DNA of 64,000 nucleotides from the NCBI RefSeq assembly GCF_030056735.1, contig NZ_JASHKN010000001.1:868001-932000 (forward strand), written 5' to 3'. The number at the start of each line of letters is the position of its first letter. The stretch's first letter is position 1. Made by a program: the position numbers and the translations under genes. The notes under the pieces are model-generated. The model saw only the letters and a list, made by a program, of their open reading frames with translations, did not search any database and was not told where the DNA came from. This document shows, piece after piece, positions 11,012-19,511 of the stretch. Origin of the DNA: Rhodococcus sp. IEGM 1409. Its GTDB lineage: Bacteria > Actinomycetota > Actinomycetes > Mycobacteriales > Mycobacteriaceae.

Positions 11012-11686
11012 TCACTCAACTGCTTCGAGTTCCGCGACGCTCCCGTCCGAGATCACGCGGACGTGGCGGGTGATCTTCTCGATCGGCCAGTCCCACCATG
11101 CAATTCGCACCAACTTCTCGATGTCTTCAGCACTGAAGCGGCGCTTGATCTCCGTTGCCGGGTTGCCGCCGACGATGGCGTAGTCCGGGACGTCACGCGT
11201 TACGACGGACCCGGTGGACACAATCGCCCCGTGGCCGATCCGGACGCCGGGCATGACTGTCACGTTCCCGCCGAACCACACGTCGTTCCCGACAACGGTG
11301 TCACCGCGCGACGGCAGATCCTGCACCAAATCCATGTGCCTGGCCCAATCACCGCCCATGATCGGGAACGGGTAGGTGGAGACACCGTTCATTCGATGGT
11401 TTGCGCCGTTCATGATGAAGGTGACGCCGGTTGCCAGCGCGCAGAACTTTCCGATCACCAGTTTGTCGGGACCGTAGTGGTGCAACACGTTTCGAGTCTC
11501 AAATTCTTCGGCGAACTCCGGATCGTCGTAATAGGTGTACTCCCCTACCTCGATCAACGGGTTGTCGATCAACGGCCTCAGCAACACCACTCGCGGTTGC
11601 CCGGCCATCGGATGAACAAGGGTGGAATCCGGCGCGGTGTGATCCGGCGCAGTGAAATCTGATGCAGTGGGATCTGACGCATCCAT
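11012..11686 (-). CDS. Vat/CatB-like xenobiotic acetyltransferase (hexapeptide repeat)
   Basis: 224-residue left-handed beta-helix acyltransferase. The core starts IEVGEYTYYDDPEFAEEF, followed by IGKFCALATGVTFIMNGANH and hexapeptide turns (VVGNDVWFGGNVTVMPGVRIGHGAIVSTGSVV), then AIVGGNPATEIKRRF. This is the pattern of Vat (streptogramin) and CatB (chloramphenicol) acetyltransferases that use acetyl-CoA; the real substrate is unknown. ATG at 11686 has GGAG six bases upstream, so translation probably begins there, adding an N-terminal run of four pentapeptides [SP]D-x-TA before the usual family start near MAGQPRVVLL. No mobile sequence adjoins it, so it is likely chromosomal. Confidence 0.85.
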   Translation of the reverse strand: MDASDPTASDFTAPDHTAPDSTLVHPMAGQPRVVLLRPLIDNPLIEVGEYTYYDDPEFAEEFETRNVLHHYGPDKLVIGKFCALATGVTFIMNGANHRMNGVSTYPFPIMGGDWARHMDLVQDLPSRGDTVVGNDVWFGGNVTVMPGVRIGHGAIVSTGSVVTRDVPDYAIVGGNPATEIKRRFSAEDIEKLVRIAWWDWPIEKITRHVRVISDGSVAELEAVE

Positions 11687-11780
11687 TACCAACTCCGATC
11701 CGTCGGCGCGGTGTCGCCGACCGCAGCAAGACTATCTGGTTCCTGCTGCGATCGACCGACACGCAACGACGTGCCGGTCG

Positions 11781-13010
11781 TCAGCCCAGAAGCCCCTTGG
11801 CAATATGGGTGACCTGAATTTCGTTACTGCCTGCATAGATCATGAGCGACTTGGCATCACGCGCCAACTGCTCCACCCGGTACTCGGCCATGTAGCCGTT
11901 TCCACCGAACAGTTGCACGGCTTCCATCGCGACCTCGGTCGCTGCGCGCGAGGAGTACAGCTTCATCGCCGACGCCTCCGCCAGGCTCACCTTGTCTCCG
12001 GCCGCGGTGCGTTCGATCGCGTTGAAGACCATGTTCTGCACGTTGATTCGAGCGACCTCCATCTCGGCCAGCTTGAGCTGGATGAGCTGGAACTGCCCGA
12101 TCTCACGTCCCCACAGTTTGCGGGACTTCGCGTATTCGATACTCAGACGGTGGCATTCGTTGATGATGCCGAGCGAGAGGGAAGCGATGCCGATGCGTTC
12201 GGCGGCGAAGCTCTCCTTGGCACTGGACTTTCCGTCCGATTTTCCGCTGTCCTCGGTCTCGCCGAGCAGACGATCCTTGGTGATGCGGACGTTGTCGAAG
12301 AACAACTCACCGGTGGGTGAGGAGTTCATTCCCATCTTCTTGAACGGCGGGCTCTGCGTGAGTCCTTCCATGCCCTTGTCGAGGATGAAGGCGAGCACCT
12401 TGCGGTCACGACGGTCAACCGACGCATCCCCCTCATCGAGCTTTGCGTAGACGATCATCACGTCGGCGTACGGACCGTTGGTAATGAAGGTCTTGTTGCC
12501 GTTGAGGATGTAGTCGTCGCCATCGCGGCGCACGTAGGACTTCATGCCACCGAAGGCATCCGAGCCCGAATCCGGTTCGGTGATCGCCCAGGCGCCGACG
12601 GTTTCGAATGTCACCAGGCCGGGGAGCCACCGTTCCTTCTGTGCGAGTGTGCCGCGGCTACGGATGGTTCCGGCGGCCAATCCGAGGCTGACGCCCAACG
12701 ACGCGACGAGACCGAGGCTGACTCCGGCCAATTCACTGTTGAGCACAACGCCCATACTGCCTGCGCCGCTGAAAGCGCTCGACTTCTCACCGTCACTGGA
12801 GGGTGCATCGCCACGCTCGCGTGCCAGCGACTTCTCGAGACCCTCGCGTGCCATGTCGGCCAGACCGAACGTCGAGTACAGCTTGCGGATGATGTCGAAC
12901 GGCGGCAGCGCACCACTTTCGAGTTCGTCGACGTGAGGTCGCACCTCCTTGTCGATAAAGCCCCGCAAGGCGTCGCGGAACATCAGGTCGGTGTCGGACC
13001 ACTCGTACAT
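11781..13010 (-). CDS. Acyl-CoA dehydrogenase
   Basis: 409-residue FAD enzyme introducing the alpha-beta double bond into an acyl-CoA. Motifs include WAITEPDSGSDAFGG (flavin/substrate contact), LNGNKTFITNGPYADV, and the C-terminal LFGGNGYMAEYRVEQLARDAKSLMIYAGSNEIQ. The helical insert DSGKSDGKSSAKES around residues 250-265 is unusual. The last acidic residue (GSNEIQ) is where short/medium-chain enzymes keep their catalytic base. I placed the start at ATG 13010, which has GGAG nine bases upstream. Substrate chain length is unknown. Confidence 0.9.
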   Translation of the reverse strand: MYEWSDTDLMFRDALRGFIDKEVRPHVDELESGALPPFDIIRKLYSTFGLADMAREGLEKSLARERGDAPSSDGEKSSAFSGAGSMGVVLNSELAGVSLGLVASLGVSLGLAAGTIRSRGTLAQKERWLPGLVTFETVGAWAITEPDSGSDAFGGMKSYVRRDGDDYILNGNKTFITNGPYADVMIVYAKLDEGDASVDRRDRKVLAFILDKGMEGLTQSPPFKKMGMNSSPTGELFFDNVRITKDRLLGETEDSGKSDGKSSAKESFAAERIGIASLSLGIINECHRLSIEYAKSRKLWGREIGQFQLIQLKLAEMEVARINVQNMVFNAIERTAAGDKVSLAEASAMKLYSSRAATEVAMEAVQLFGGNGYMAEYRVEQLARDAKSLMIYAGSNEIQVTHIAKGLLG

Positions 13011-13101
13011 GTGCCTGAACTCCAGTCGGTGAACGATCGAGAGACTGCCGAACGGCAGCCACACACCGAATATAGAACACGTTCCAAAACCGGAACAGGA
13101 A

Positions 13102-14403
13102 TCAGCTGATCAGTCCCATTCGCTGCGAGATCCACCCCAATTCCTGTTCGACACCCGCCGACCACACCGAAAAGCTGTGACCACCGGGAAGCTCGAGATA
13201 CCTGGCGTCCATCCCGGCCGCTTTGGCCGCTTCGTACACCTTTTGCTGGCCGGGCTTGAACTCGTTGTCATCTGTTCCGACCACAAACACTCCACCCGAG
13301 TTCGGGAACTTCCGGGTCGCCAGGAGATCCATCGGATTCACCTTCACGAACGCTGCCTCGTCGCCGCCGAATATCTCGTCGACGGTCCGCTGTCGGTCAC
13401 CGAGCGAAGGCTCCAACTGACCGGACAGATCGAGGAATGTCGGATACACATCGGGGTAGTTGGTCGCCATCTGCAGTGAACAGGTACCACCGTAGGAGAG
13501 CCCACCGATGGCCCACGCTCTCGGATTCGTATCGATCTGGAACGCATTCGCCACTGCCGCGGGCAAGTCCTTTGCTAGATACGTGCCGACCTTGCCCTGC
13601 GAAGAGTCGGTGCACAGCGGATTGGCCATCTGCGAACCCGTTCCGTCGGCGATCACGACGACCGGCGCCAGCCCGGCATGATCGCGCGCAAATGAATCCA
13701 TTGTCGCGGTGAGCTTTCCGCCCTGGAGCCAGTCCTCGGGCTTACCAGGCTGACCGGCCATCAGCACCAGTACGGGAAGAAGTGGACGCGGATTCGTGAA
13801 GTACGACGGCGGTAGATACACCTGAGCGTCACGCGCCGAGAATCCCGAAATCGTGCCAGGGACCGGCAAAGTCGTGACGCGTCCGCGAATCGGCATGCCT
13901 TCCGGCGCTTTCCACACCGTGTCGGTGGGGTCGCCGGTGACGACGGGATCCGTCGGACCGGGAACTTCACTGAGTGAAATGCGGTCGAAATCGTCGTGGC
14001 CGAACGCAATTCCCACAGTCGGATAGGCGGCGAAAACCAAATTGATCTGCGTCGCGGCGGTGACGATGACCAGCACGGATGCAACCACGGACAGCACCGC
14101 CTTCGCGACGGTTCCGCCCGCCTTGATGCGCGGCCCGAGAAGTAGCAGCGCATAGATACCGAGACCGATCCACACGTAGATCGACATCTCGATGGGATCG
14201 GGGAACGGCACGATCACCTTTTCGACGGTGATCCAGACGGCGATCATGATCACCAGTGCGATCAGCCCAGCGATCGGTACGGCTCTGCGGTAGTACCAGC
14301 TCACGTTCGAACCGAGCAGCCACACACCTCCCAGGACCCCAAGGACAGTCAGGATCACCGGCAGCGGTCCCGAGATCAAACTGATTCGGTAGAGCCAGTC
14401 CAC
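13102..14403 (-). CDS. Membrane-anchored esterase (esterase D / antigen 85-like fold)
   Basis: 433 residues. The first about 125 residues hold four membrane spans; the rest is an alpha/beta-hydrolase of the esterase family that includes antigen 85 and mycolyltransferases. Nucleophile Ser lies in AIGGLSYGGTCSLQMA, an acidic residue in VGTDDNEFKPG and a histidine in LPGGHSFSVW complete a plausible triad. The catalytic domain is probably outside the membrane, so cell-envelope lipid or mycolate chemistry is a reasonable guess but not shown. It is divergent from trpF across 69 bp. Confidence 0.82.
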   Translation of the reverse strand: MDWLYRISLISGPLPVILTVLGVLGGVWLLGSNVSWYYRRAVPIAGLIALVIMIAVWITVEKVIVPFPDPIEMSIYVWIGLGIYALLLLGPRIKAGGTVAKAVLSVVASVLVIVTAATQINLVFAAYPTVGIAFGHDDFDRISLSEVPGPTDPVVTGDPTDTVWKAPEGMPIRGRVTTLPVPGTISGFSARDAQVYLPPSYFTNPRPLLPVLVLMAGQPGKPEDWLQGGKLTATMDSFARDHAGLAPVVVIADGTGSQMANPLCTDSSQGKVGTYLAKDLPAAVANAFQIDTNPRAWAIGGLSYGGTCSLQMATNYPDVYPTFLDLSGQLEPSLGDRQRTVDEIFGGDEAAFVKVNPMDLLATRKFPNSGGVFVVGTDDNEFKPGQQKVYEAAKAAGMDARYLELPGGHSFSVWSAGVEQELGWISQRMGLIS

Positions 14404-14472
14404 GTCAAGCCTCTCGCGCGTAGAAATGTCGCACGCACGAGGCTAGACGACGACGCTAGTACTCTGTATCAG

Positions 14473-15084
14473 GTGACATTCATCAAGGTCTGTGGCCTAC
14501 GCGACGTTGACACGGTCGACCTCACGGTGGGCCTGGGCGTCGACGCCATCGGTTTCGTCTTCGCCGAGAGCGTCCGCAAAGTCGACCCCGCTCTCGCAGT
14601 CGAACTACTCGCGCGAGTACCCGATCACATCCGTGCAATCGGAGTCTTTCTCGGCAACCCGATCGATCAGATCCTCGAGATCGCCGAGATCACCGGGCTT
14701 CGCACCGTGCAGATTCACGACCTTGTCGACGCCGAGCAAGTGCAGCGGCTGCACGACGCCGGCCTCACCGTCATCCGCGCAGTCGTCTCCGGCAACGTCC
14801 ACGACGGTTACAACCTCGACCTCGGTGAGGACGAGCTCCTGATCGACGGCGCAGATGCCGGATCCGGGGTGCCCTGGAACTGGGCCCAGCAGCAATCGCG
14901 CCCACAAGGCCAGTGGATCCTGGCAGGCGGACTGTCCCCGGACAACGTCCGTGACGCATTGGATGCCACCGGAGCCTGGGGCGTCGACGTCTCCAGCGGC
15001 GTCGAATCGTCGCGGGGCGTCAAGGACCACGCTTTGATCGAGAAGTTCGTGAGCGCTGTCCGGCAGACCGATCACTCGAAGTAG
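14473..15084 (+). CDS. trpF: Phosphoribosylanthranilate isomerase
   Basis: 203-residue (beta-alpha)8 enzyme of tryptophan synthesis, converting PRA to CdRP. Family signatures are intact: FIKVCGLRD with catalytic Cys7, Asp125 in LLIDGADAGSG, phosphate-binding LAGGLSPDNV and GVDVSSGVES. Start is GTG at 14473; no strong ribosome binding site is visible. It stands alone, with no trp or his genes nearby. Its last 13 bases overlap the convergent gene that follows. Most relatives (Mycobacterium, Streptomyces) use the bifunctional PriA instead, which makes a separate trpF noteworthy. Confidence 0.92.
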   Translation: MTFIKVCGLRDVDTVDLTVGLGVDAIGFVFAESVRKVDPALAVELLARVPDHIRAIGVFLGNPIDQILEIAEITGLRTVQIHDLVDAEQVQRLHDAGLTVIRAVVSGNVHDGYNLDLGEDELLIDGADAGSGVPWNWAQQQSRPQGQWILAGGLSPDNVRDALDATGAWGVDVSSGVESSRGVKDHALIEKFVSAVRQTDHSK

Positions 15085-15950
15085 GACGCGTAGTCACTGA
15101 AAGCGACTTGGCCGGTGGGACTCGCCTTCACGGCGTCGGCAACGGCAGGCGGAATGGGAGCCCAGTGTGCAGGCATCGCCGCCGCGAGTGACGGCTTCAA
15201 GATGTAGAGCAGTGCGAAGTTCACTATCCAGAGCGGCGGCGCCATCGACATGCCGACCTCCGAACTCACATCGCCTTTGGTGTTGGTCACCAACTGCGCT
15301 TCACCCGAAATCTGTTGCGCTGCAAATCCGTAGACTGCCTGGACCGTGTATGCCGACTGGTAGAGCGCAATCAAGGTATGGGTCGCATCGTTGTTGCGTA
15401 ACCAGGTACCCACGAAACCGCCAGGGGCGATCAGCGTATTCACCTGTCGCGTCGGCGCATCCGCGTTGGCCGGACTCTCGAGCAAACCGTCGGGATTCAC
15501 GTACAGCCCGTAGCTGGCCAGAACCGACGGCGTAGTACCGGAGTAGAGAGGGCGCCCGTCCGTATTGGTCAGTATCCGGGCGCATTCGTCGATCACCTCG
15601 GCGTCCTCACGATTTCCGCCGACCCCACTGCCGGTGATGAGATCGCGATACTGCTCCTCGGACAAAGCATCGGAACTGTCGAGTCCGATCTGCGCGGCAA
15701 TCGCGTCCGCCACCGGTTGCCCCAGCGGCCGATTGAGCTGATCCGGACTGGTCATCTGCGTGGGCGCGACGCTCTCGTATCCCGGCGCCCCGGCAAAGGG
15801 AATCACGAACCCGGTATCGACAGTCTCTGCAACAGGTTGAGCGACGGCCGTCTGAGTGGTGGCAAATGAAAGTACGCACACCCCAACCACAGCCAGTACC
15901 GAGATGGTCCCCCGCTGAGTCCCTTTGCCTGCAATCCCCTTGCCGCGCAT
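15072..15950 (-). CDS. Secreted protein of unknown function
   Basis: 292 residues with a clear Sec signal peptide: positively charged start (MRGKGIAGKG), hydrophobic core VLAVVGVCVLSFATT and an AVAQP cleavage site near residue 37. The mature part has no family I recognise; it contains PAPG-type loops early and a hydrophobic segment PPLWIVNFALLYILKPSLAAA near the C-terminus, so it may re-associate with the membrane. Overlaps the trpF 3' end on the opposite strand. Confidence 0.7.
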   Translation of the reverse strand: MRGKGIAGKGTQRGTISVLAVVGVCVLSFATTQTAVAQPVAETVDTGFVIPFAGAPGYESVAPTQMTSPDQLNRPLGQPVADAIAAQIGLDSSDALSEEQYRDLITGSGVGGNREDAEVIDECARILTNTDGRPLYSGTTPSVLASYGLYVNPDGLLESPANADAPTRQVNTLIAPGGFVGTWLRNNDATHTLIALYQSAYTVQAVYGFAAQQISGEAQLVTNTKGDVSSEVGMSMAPPLWIVNFALLYILKPSLAAAMPAHWAPIPPAVADAVKASPTGQVAFSDYASYFE

Positions 15951-16063
15951 TGGTCAACCTCCCGGGACACAGTCGGGTGAATCAACTCGAGCTTGTATCT
16001 CAGTCAAACGCTGCGCCCAGCGTCGTGTCAAGACACTGGTCAGCTCGAGGCACCTACGGCGAC

Positions 16064-16101
16064 AGCTCGCTCGCTACAGTCACCAGCTCGCCCGCTACAG
16101 T
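16064..16101. repeat. Two 17-bp direct repeats spaced 21 bp apart upstream of the SDR gene
   Basis: AGCTCGCTCGCTACAGT (16064-16080) recurs with one change at 16085-16101. The 21-bp period equals two helical turns, which suits paired regulator binding between the divergent secreted-protein and SDR genes, but no regulator is encoded here. Confidence 0.4.
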
Positions 16102-16185
16102 GGTCCTTCCAACTGAAGTGGCCTCACCCGCGGTTGAGCGCTCGAGTTGTGCGCGTCAGTTACAGGAGGCCTCTGGAGGCGAGCA

Positions 16186-16959
16186 GTGTCTGAGAAGCGC
16201 GGAACCGTGTTGATCACCGGTGTCGGCCGGAGCAAGTCGATCGGAGCAAGCCTCGCATTGGGTCTCGCAGAGGATGGTTGGGATCTGACGATCGGCTACT
16301 GGGAGCCTTATGACGAACGCGCCGGGTTCGTCCGCGGAGCGCACGATCCACAGGATATTGCAGAGAAGTGTCGCGCACTCGGGAGCCGTGTCGACCTGGT
16401 TCCCGGAGATCTGGCCTCGCCGGACGCTGCCGATCAGCTCGTTGACGCTGCCGCATCGCGGAACGACCTTCATGGGCTGGTGCTGTCGCATTGCGAAAGC
16501 GTCGACAGCTCCATCCTCGACACCACCATCGAGAGCTGGGACCGACATTTTGCCGTCAACGCCCGCGCCTCTTGGTTGCTGATCAAAGCGTTCGCCGAAC
16601 GACTTCCCGAACAGCACGATGCCCGTCAGGTAACCGGGCGGATCATCGCACTTACCAGCGACCACACGGCCCACAATCTTCCGTACGGGGCCAGTAAAGG
16701 CGCTCTCGACCGCATCGTCATCGCCGCCGCAGTCGAACTTGGATCACGCGGCGTAAGAGCCAACGTCATCAACCCAGGACCAATCGATACAGGGTGGATG
16801 ACACCGGAGATCAGACAGGCCGCCACCCTCCAGACCCCTGCCGGCCGGCTGGGTACTCCCGGCGACACTGCAGACCTCGTTCGATTTCTGATGTCCGACG
16901 CCGGGGGCTGGATTACGGGACAACTCCTTCACTCCAACGGCGGATTCAGCACGAGTTGA
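16186..16959 (+). CDS. SDR family oxidoreductase
   Basis: 257-residue short-chain dehydrogenase. The nucleotide-binding turn is TGVGRSKSIGAS, an enlarged form of TGxxxGIG, followed by an active-site serine in IALTSDH and YGASKGAL as YxxxK. The C-terminal NPGPIDTGWM and WITGQLLHSNGGFS match 3-oxoacyl reductase-like members. Start GTG 16186 has GGAGGC about ten bases upstream. Substrate unknown. Confidence 0.85.
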   Translation: MSEKRGTVLITGVGRSKSIGASLALGLAEDGWDLTIGYWEPYDERAGFVRGAHDPQDIAEKCRALGSRVDLVPGDLASPDAADQLVDAAASRNDLHGLVLSHCESVDSSILDTTIESWDRHFAVNARASWLLIKAFAERLPEQHDARQVTGRIIALTSDHTAHNLPYGASKGALDRIVIAAAVELGSRGVRANVINPGPIDTGWMTPEIRQAATLQTPAGRLGTPGDTADLVRFLMSDAGGWITGQLLHSNGGFSTS

Positions 16960-16990
16960 GCCGGCGGACTCGGCCCTGGCCGGACTCAGG

Positions 16991-17422
16991 TCAGGCCTTG
17001 TAGGTCGGTAGCGTCTGTCCGAGCCTCTTTCCCATCTCGGCAGCCAATGCGGCGAGCCCGCTGGCCGGACGCACCATGACCTCGAAATCGACGATCTTGC
17101 CGTCGTCGTCGAATTCGACCATGTCGATTCCCTTGAGACTCTTGTCGCCGATGTTCGCACTGAATTCGAGCACGACCTGCCGACCGTTGGCTCCGGCGAA
17201 CTGCCGGTGGTACTCGAAGTTCTCGAACACCTGGATCACCGTATTGAGAATGAGCACAACGGCATCCGCGGACTGGTACGGCTTGAATCCCGTGGGCGAC
17301 CGGAACTGCGCGTCGGGCGCGACAATGGTCGGCAGCGCCGACAGGTCACCGGTTTCGATCATGGTGTGCCACAACTGCAGGGCGGCTTCAACTTTCGGTT
17401 CGAGTGCCAATTCCGTGCTCAT
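16991..17422 (-). CDS. SnoaL/NTF2-like protein
   Basis: 143 residues starting MSTELALEPKVEAALQLWHTM, with LPTIVAPDAQFRSPTGFKPY, VVLEFSANIGDKSLKGIDMVEFDDDGKIVDFEVMVRP. This is the cone-shaped NTF2/SnoaL fold found in polyketide cyclases, dehydratases and many binding proteins; the catalytic role is undetermined. Its ATG overlaps the stop of the upstream hydrolase (ATGA), so the pair is co-translated. Confidence 0.8.
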   Translation of the reverse strand: MSTELALEPKVEAALQLWHTMIETGDLSALPTIVAPDAQFRSPTGFKPYQSADAVVLILNTVIQVFENFEYHRQFAGANGRQVVLEFSANIGDKSLKGIDMVEFDDDGKIVDFEVMVRPASGLAALAAEMGKRLGQTLPTYKA

Positions 17423-18378
17423 GCTTCTACCCTTTCCTCGATGTTGCCTACCACTTGATTTACCGGCACTTGATTTGTGACGGCCCACGCACTCAACACA
17501 GTTCGCACCCCGGTCACAAGTTGCAACGGTTGATCGATCATGACGTGATGTCCGGCTTCGGGAATCTCCGCCACGATGGCCTCCGGTCCGAACAACCCGC
17601 GCATGTGTTCCATGAGTCGGTCGGACACAATTCCGTTCTCGGCCCGGAAATACGCTACGCGGCAACGCGGTTCACTGTCGAGAACATCTTCGGCGCCGAC
17701 ACGGAGAAAGAAGTTCGGATCGAATTTCCACGACCAACCACCGTCGACTTCCTCCATCGACGTGGCCGCCACATGATCACGCACCGCAGGTAGCCCCGAG
17801 TCCTGCGGCGGGACGAAGCGGAATCGACCCATCGCATCTTCCCTGGAGGGATAAACCTTCTTGGGGCCGAACGCATTCTGGCGTCGAGCCGCCTCCTCTT
17901 CGGGCGTACGCGCCTTGAGGGGAGAATCGATGATGACAACGCCGTCCAACAGCTCGCCGTGCAGATGTGAAGCCACGAAGGAAACAATCCCACCCATACT
18001 GTGCCCCACCAGAATCGGCTTGCCGTCGATTCCCCCGGCCTCAGCCGCCGCCAGCACCTCGCGAGCCCACTGGGACATCGCGTAGGCATCGCGGGTGTCA
18101 CTGTCGCCGTGGCCCGTCAGATCGAGGGCAACGACACGACGCCCATCGGCCAACTGCGGGGCGATGTGATCCCACCATCTGCTGTGGGCCGCACCGCCGT
18201 GGATCAGCACGATTCCCGGCCCCGCCGACCCCCAAGCCCGAAAGTGCACCGCAGCGCCTTCGACCTCCACCGAACCGGTCTCGACCGGCGCCTCCAGCGC
18301 CCGAGTGAACCAACCAGGCACGTCTTCGACCCGCACATTGCTCATCGATCGAACATACATAGTCGCCAATCGGTTCAT
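17419..18378 (-). CDS. Alpha/beta hydrolase
   Basis: 319-residue soluble hydrolase. Oxyanion region IVLIHGGAAHSRWW, nucleophile Ser in VGHSMGGIVSF, Asp in the PRCRVAYFRAENG strand region and His in EAGHHVMID. Similar to epoxide hydrolase/esterase-type enzymes. ATG at 18378 follows GGAAGAG; a second possible start is ATG 18345. First gene of a two-gene unit with the NTF2-like protein. Confidence 0.85.
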   Translation of the reverse strand: MNRLATMYVRSMSNVRVEDVPGWFTRALEAPVETGSVEVEGAAVHFRAWGSAGPGIVLIHGGAAHSRWWDHIAPQLADGRRVVALDLTGHGDSDTRDAYAMSQWAREVLAAAEAGGIDGKPILVGHSMGGIVSFVASHLHGELLDGVVIIDSPLKARTPEEEAARRQNAFGPKKVYPSREDAMGRFRFVPPQDSGLPAVRDHVAATSMEEVDGGWSWKFDPNFFLRVGAEDVLDSEPRCRVAYFRAENGIVSDRLMEHMRGLFGPEAIVAEIPEAGHHVMIDQPLQLVTGVRTVLSAWAVTNQVPVNQVVGNIEERVEA

Positions 18379-18455
18379 CCAACTCTTCCCAGTTCGTGAT
18401 CCATCACCTATATTGAATCCGGCCTCAAGTTCAATTTGTTCACCGAAGGGGAGAG

Positions 18456-19457
18456 ATGACCAACCGCCAAGTACGCCTCGCCGCCCGCCCGACAGGCCTT
18501 CCCGACGCTTCCACCTGGGAATATGTCGATGCCGAAATCCCGTCTGCCGGACCGGGTGAGTTTGTCGTCAAGGTCGAGTACCTCTCCCTCGACCCCGCGA
18601 TGCGCGGTTGGCTCAACGACGTCAAGTCGTACGTTCCTCCGGTCAAGCTCGGCTCCGTCATGCGCGCCCACGGCGTCGGACGCATCACCGAGTCGCAACA
18701 CCCCGATTACCAGGTCGGTGACATCGTCGCCGGATCGTTCGGCGCTTCCGAATACGGTGTTTCCGATGGCACCGATGTCACGCGGGTCGACGAATCGATC
18801 GCTCCCCTACCGACTTGGCTCGGTGCTCTCGGATTCCCCGGCGTCACCGCATATTTCGGACTGCTCGACGTCGGAAAGTTGAAGGACGGTGACACCGTCG
18901 TAGTATCCGGCGCTGCAGGCGCCGTTGGCAGCCTCGTCGGCCAGATCGCAAAGATCCACGGCTGCAAGGTCATCGGCATCACCGGTGGTCCGGAGAAGTG
19001 CGCGTGGCTCACCGAAGACCTCGGCTTCGATGTTGCCGTCGACTACAAGAACGAATCCGTCTACAAGGCGCTCAAGTCCAACGCACCCGACGGTATCGAC
19101 GTGTACTTCGACAACGTCGGCGGTGAGATTCTCGACGCAGCTCTTTCGCGTTTGCGCCTCGGCGCTCGGGTCGTCATCTGCGGCGCAATTGCGGGTTACA
19201 ACGCCACCGAGCCTCAGCCCGGCCCCGCGCACTATCTGTCACTTCTCGTCAACCGGGCCACGATGGCCGGCTTCGTGGTCTTCGACTACCTCGATCGCTA
19301 CGCAGAAGCGCAGGAGCAGATCGGAAAGTGGATCAAGAGTGGTGAATTGACGGCCCGCGAGCATGTCGTCGACGGGGGCATCGACGCATTCGGCGACAGC
19401 CTCAATCTTCTGTTCGCCGGTGCGAACACCGGAAAGCTGGTCCTCGAGGTCAGCTGA
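18456..19457 (+). CDS. NADP-dependent MDR oxidoreductase (alkenal/one reductase type)
   Basis: 333 residues of the zinc-free medium-chain dehydrogenase family that reduces double bonds of alpha,beta-unsaturated carbonyls (curcumin reductase/LTB4 dehydrogenase group). YLSLDPAMRGW is the group signature; VVSGAAGAVGSLVGQIAK is the dinucleotide-binding turn; VYFDNVGGEILDAAL follows. GGGGAGAG lies just before the ATG. Divergent from the hydrolase pair across 77 bp. Confidence 0.9.
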   Translation: MTNRQVRLAARPTGLPDASTWEYVDAEIPSAGPGEFVVKVEYLSLDPAMRGWLNDVKSYVPPVKLGSVMRAHGVGRITESQHPDYQVGDIVAGSFGASEYGVSDGTDVTRVDESIAPLPTWLGALGFPGVTAYFGLLDVGKLKDGDTVVVSGAAGAVGSLVGQIAKIHGCKVIGITGGPEKCAWLTEDLGFDVAVDYKNESVYKALKSNAPDGIDVYFDNVGGEILDAALSRLRLGARVVICGAIAGYNATEPQPGPAHYLSLLVNRATMAGFVVFDYLDRYAEAQEQIGKWIKSGELTAREHVVDGGIDAFGDSLNLLFAGANTGKLVLEVS

Positions 19458-19511
19458 GTCAGTCACAAACGCAGATCGGCCACCGGTGTTCCGGGGGCCG
19501 ATTCGCGTGCG

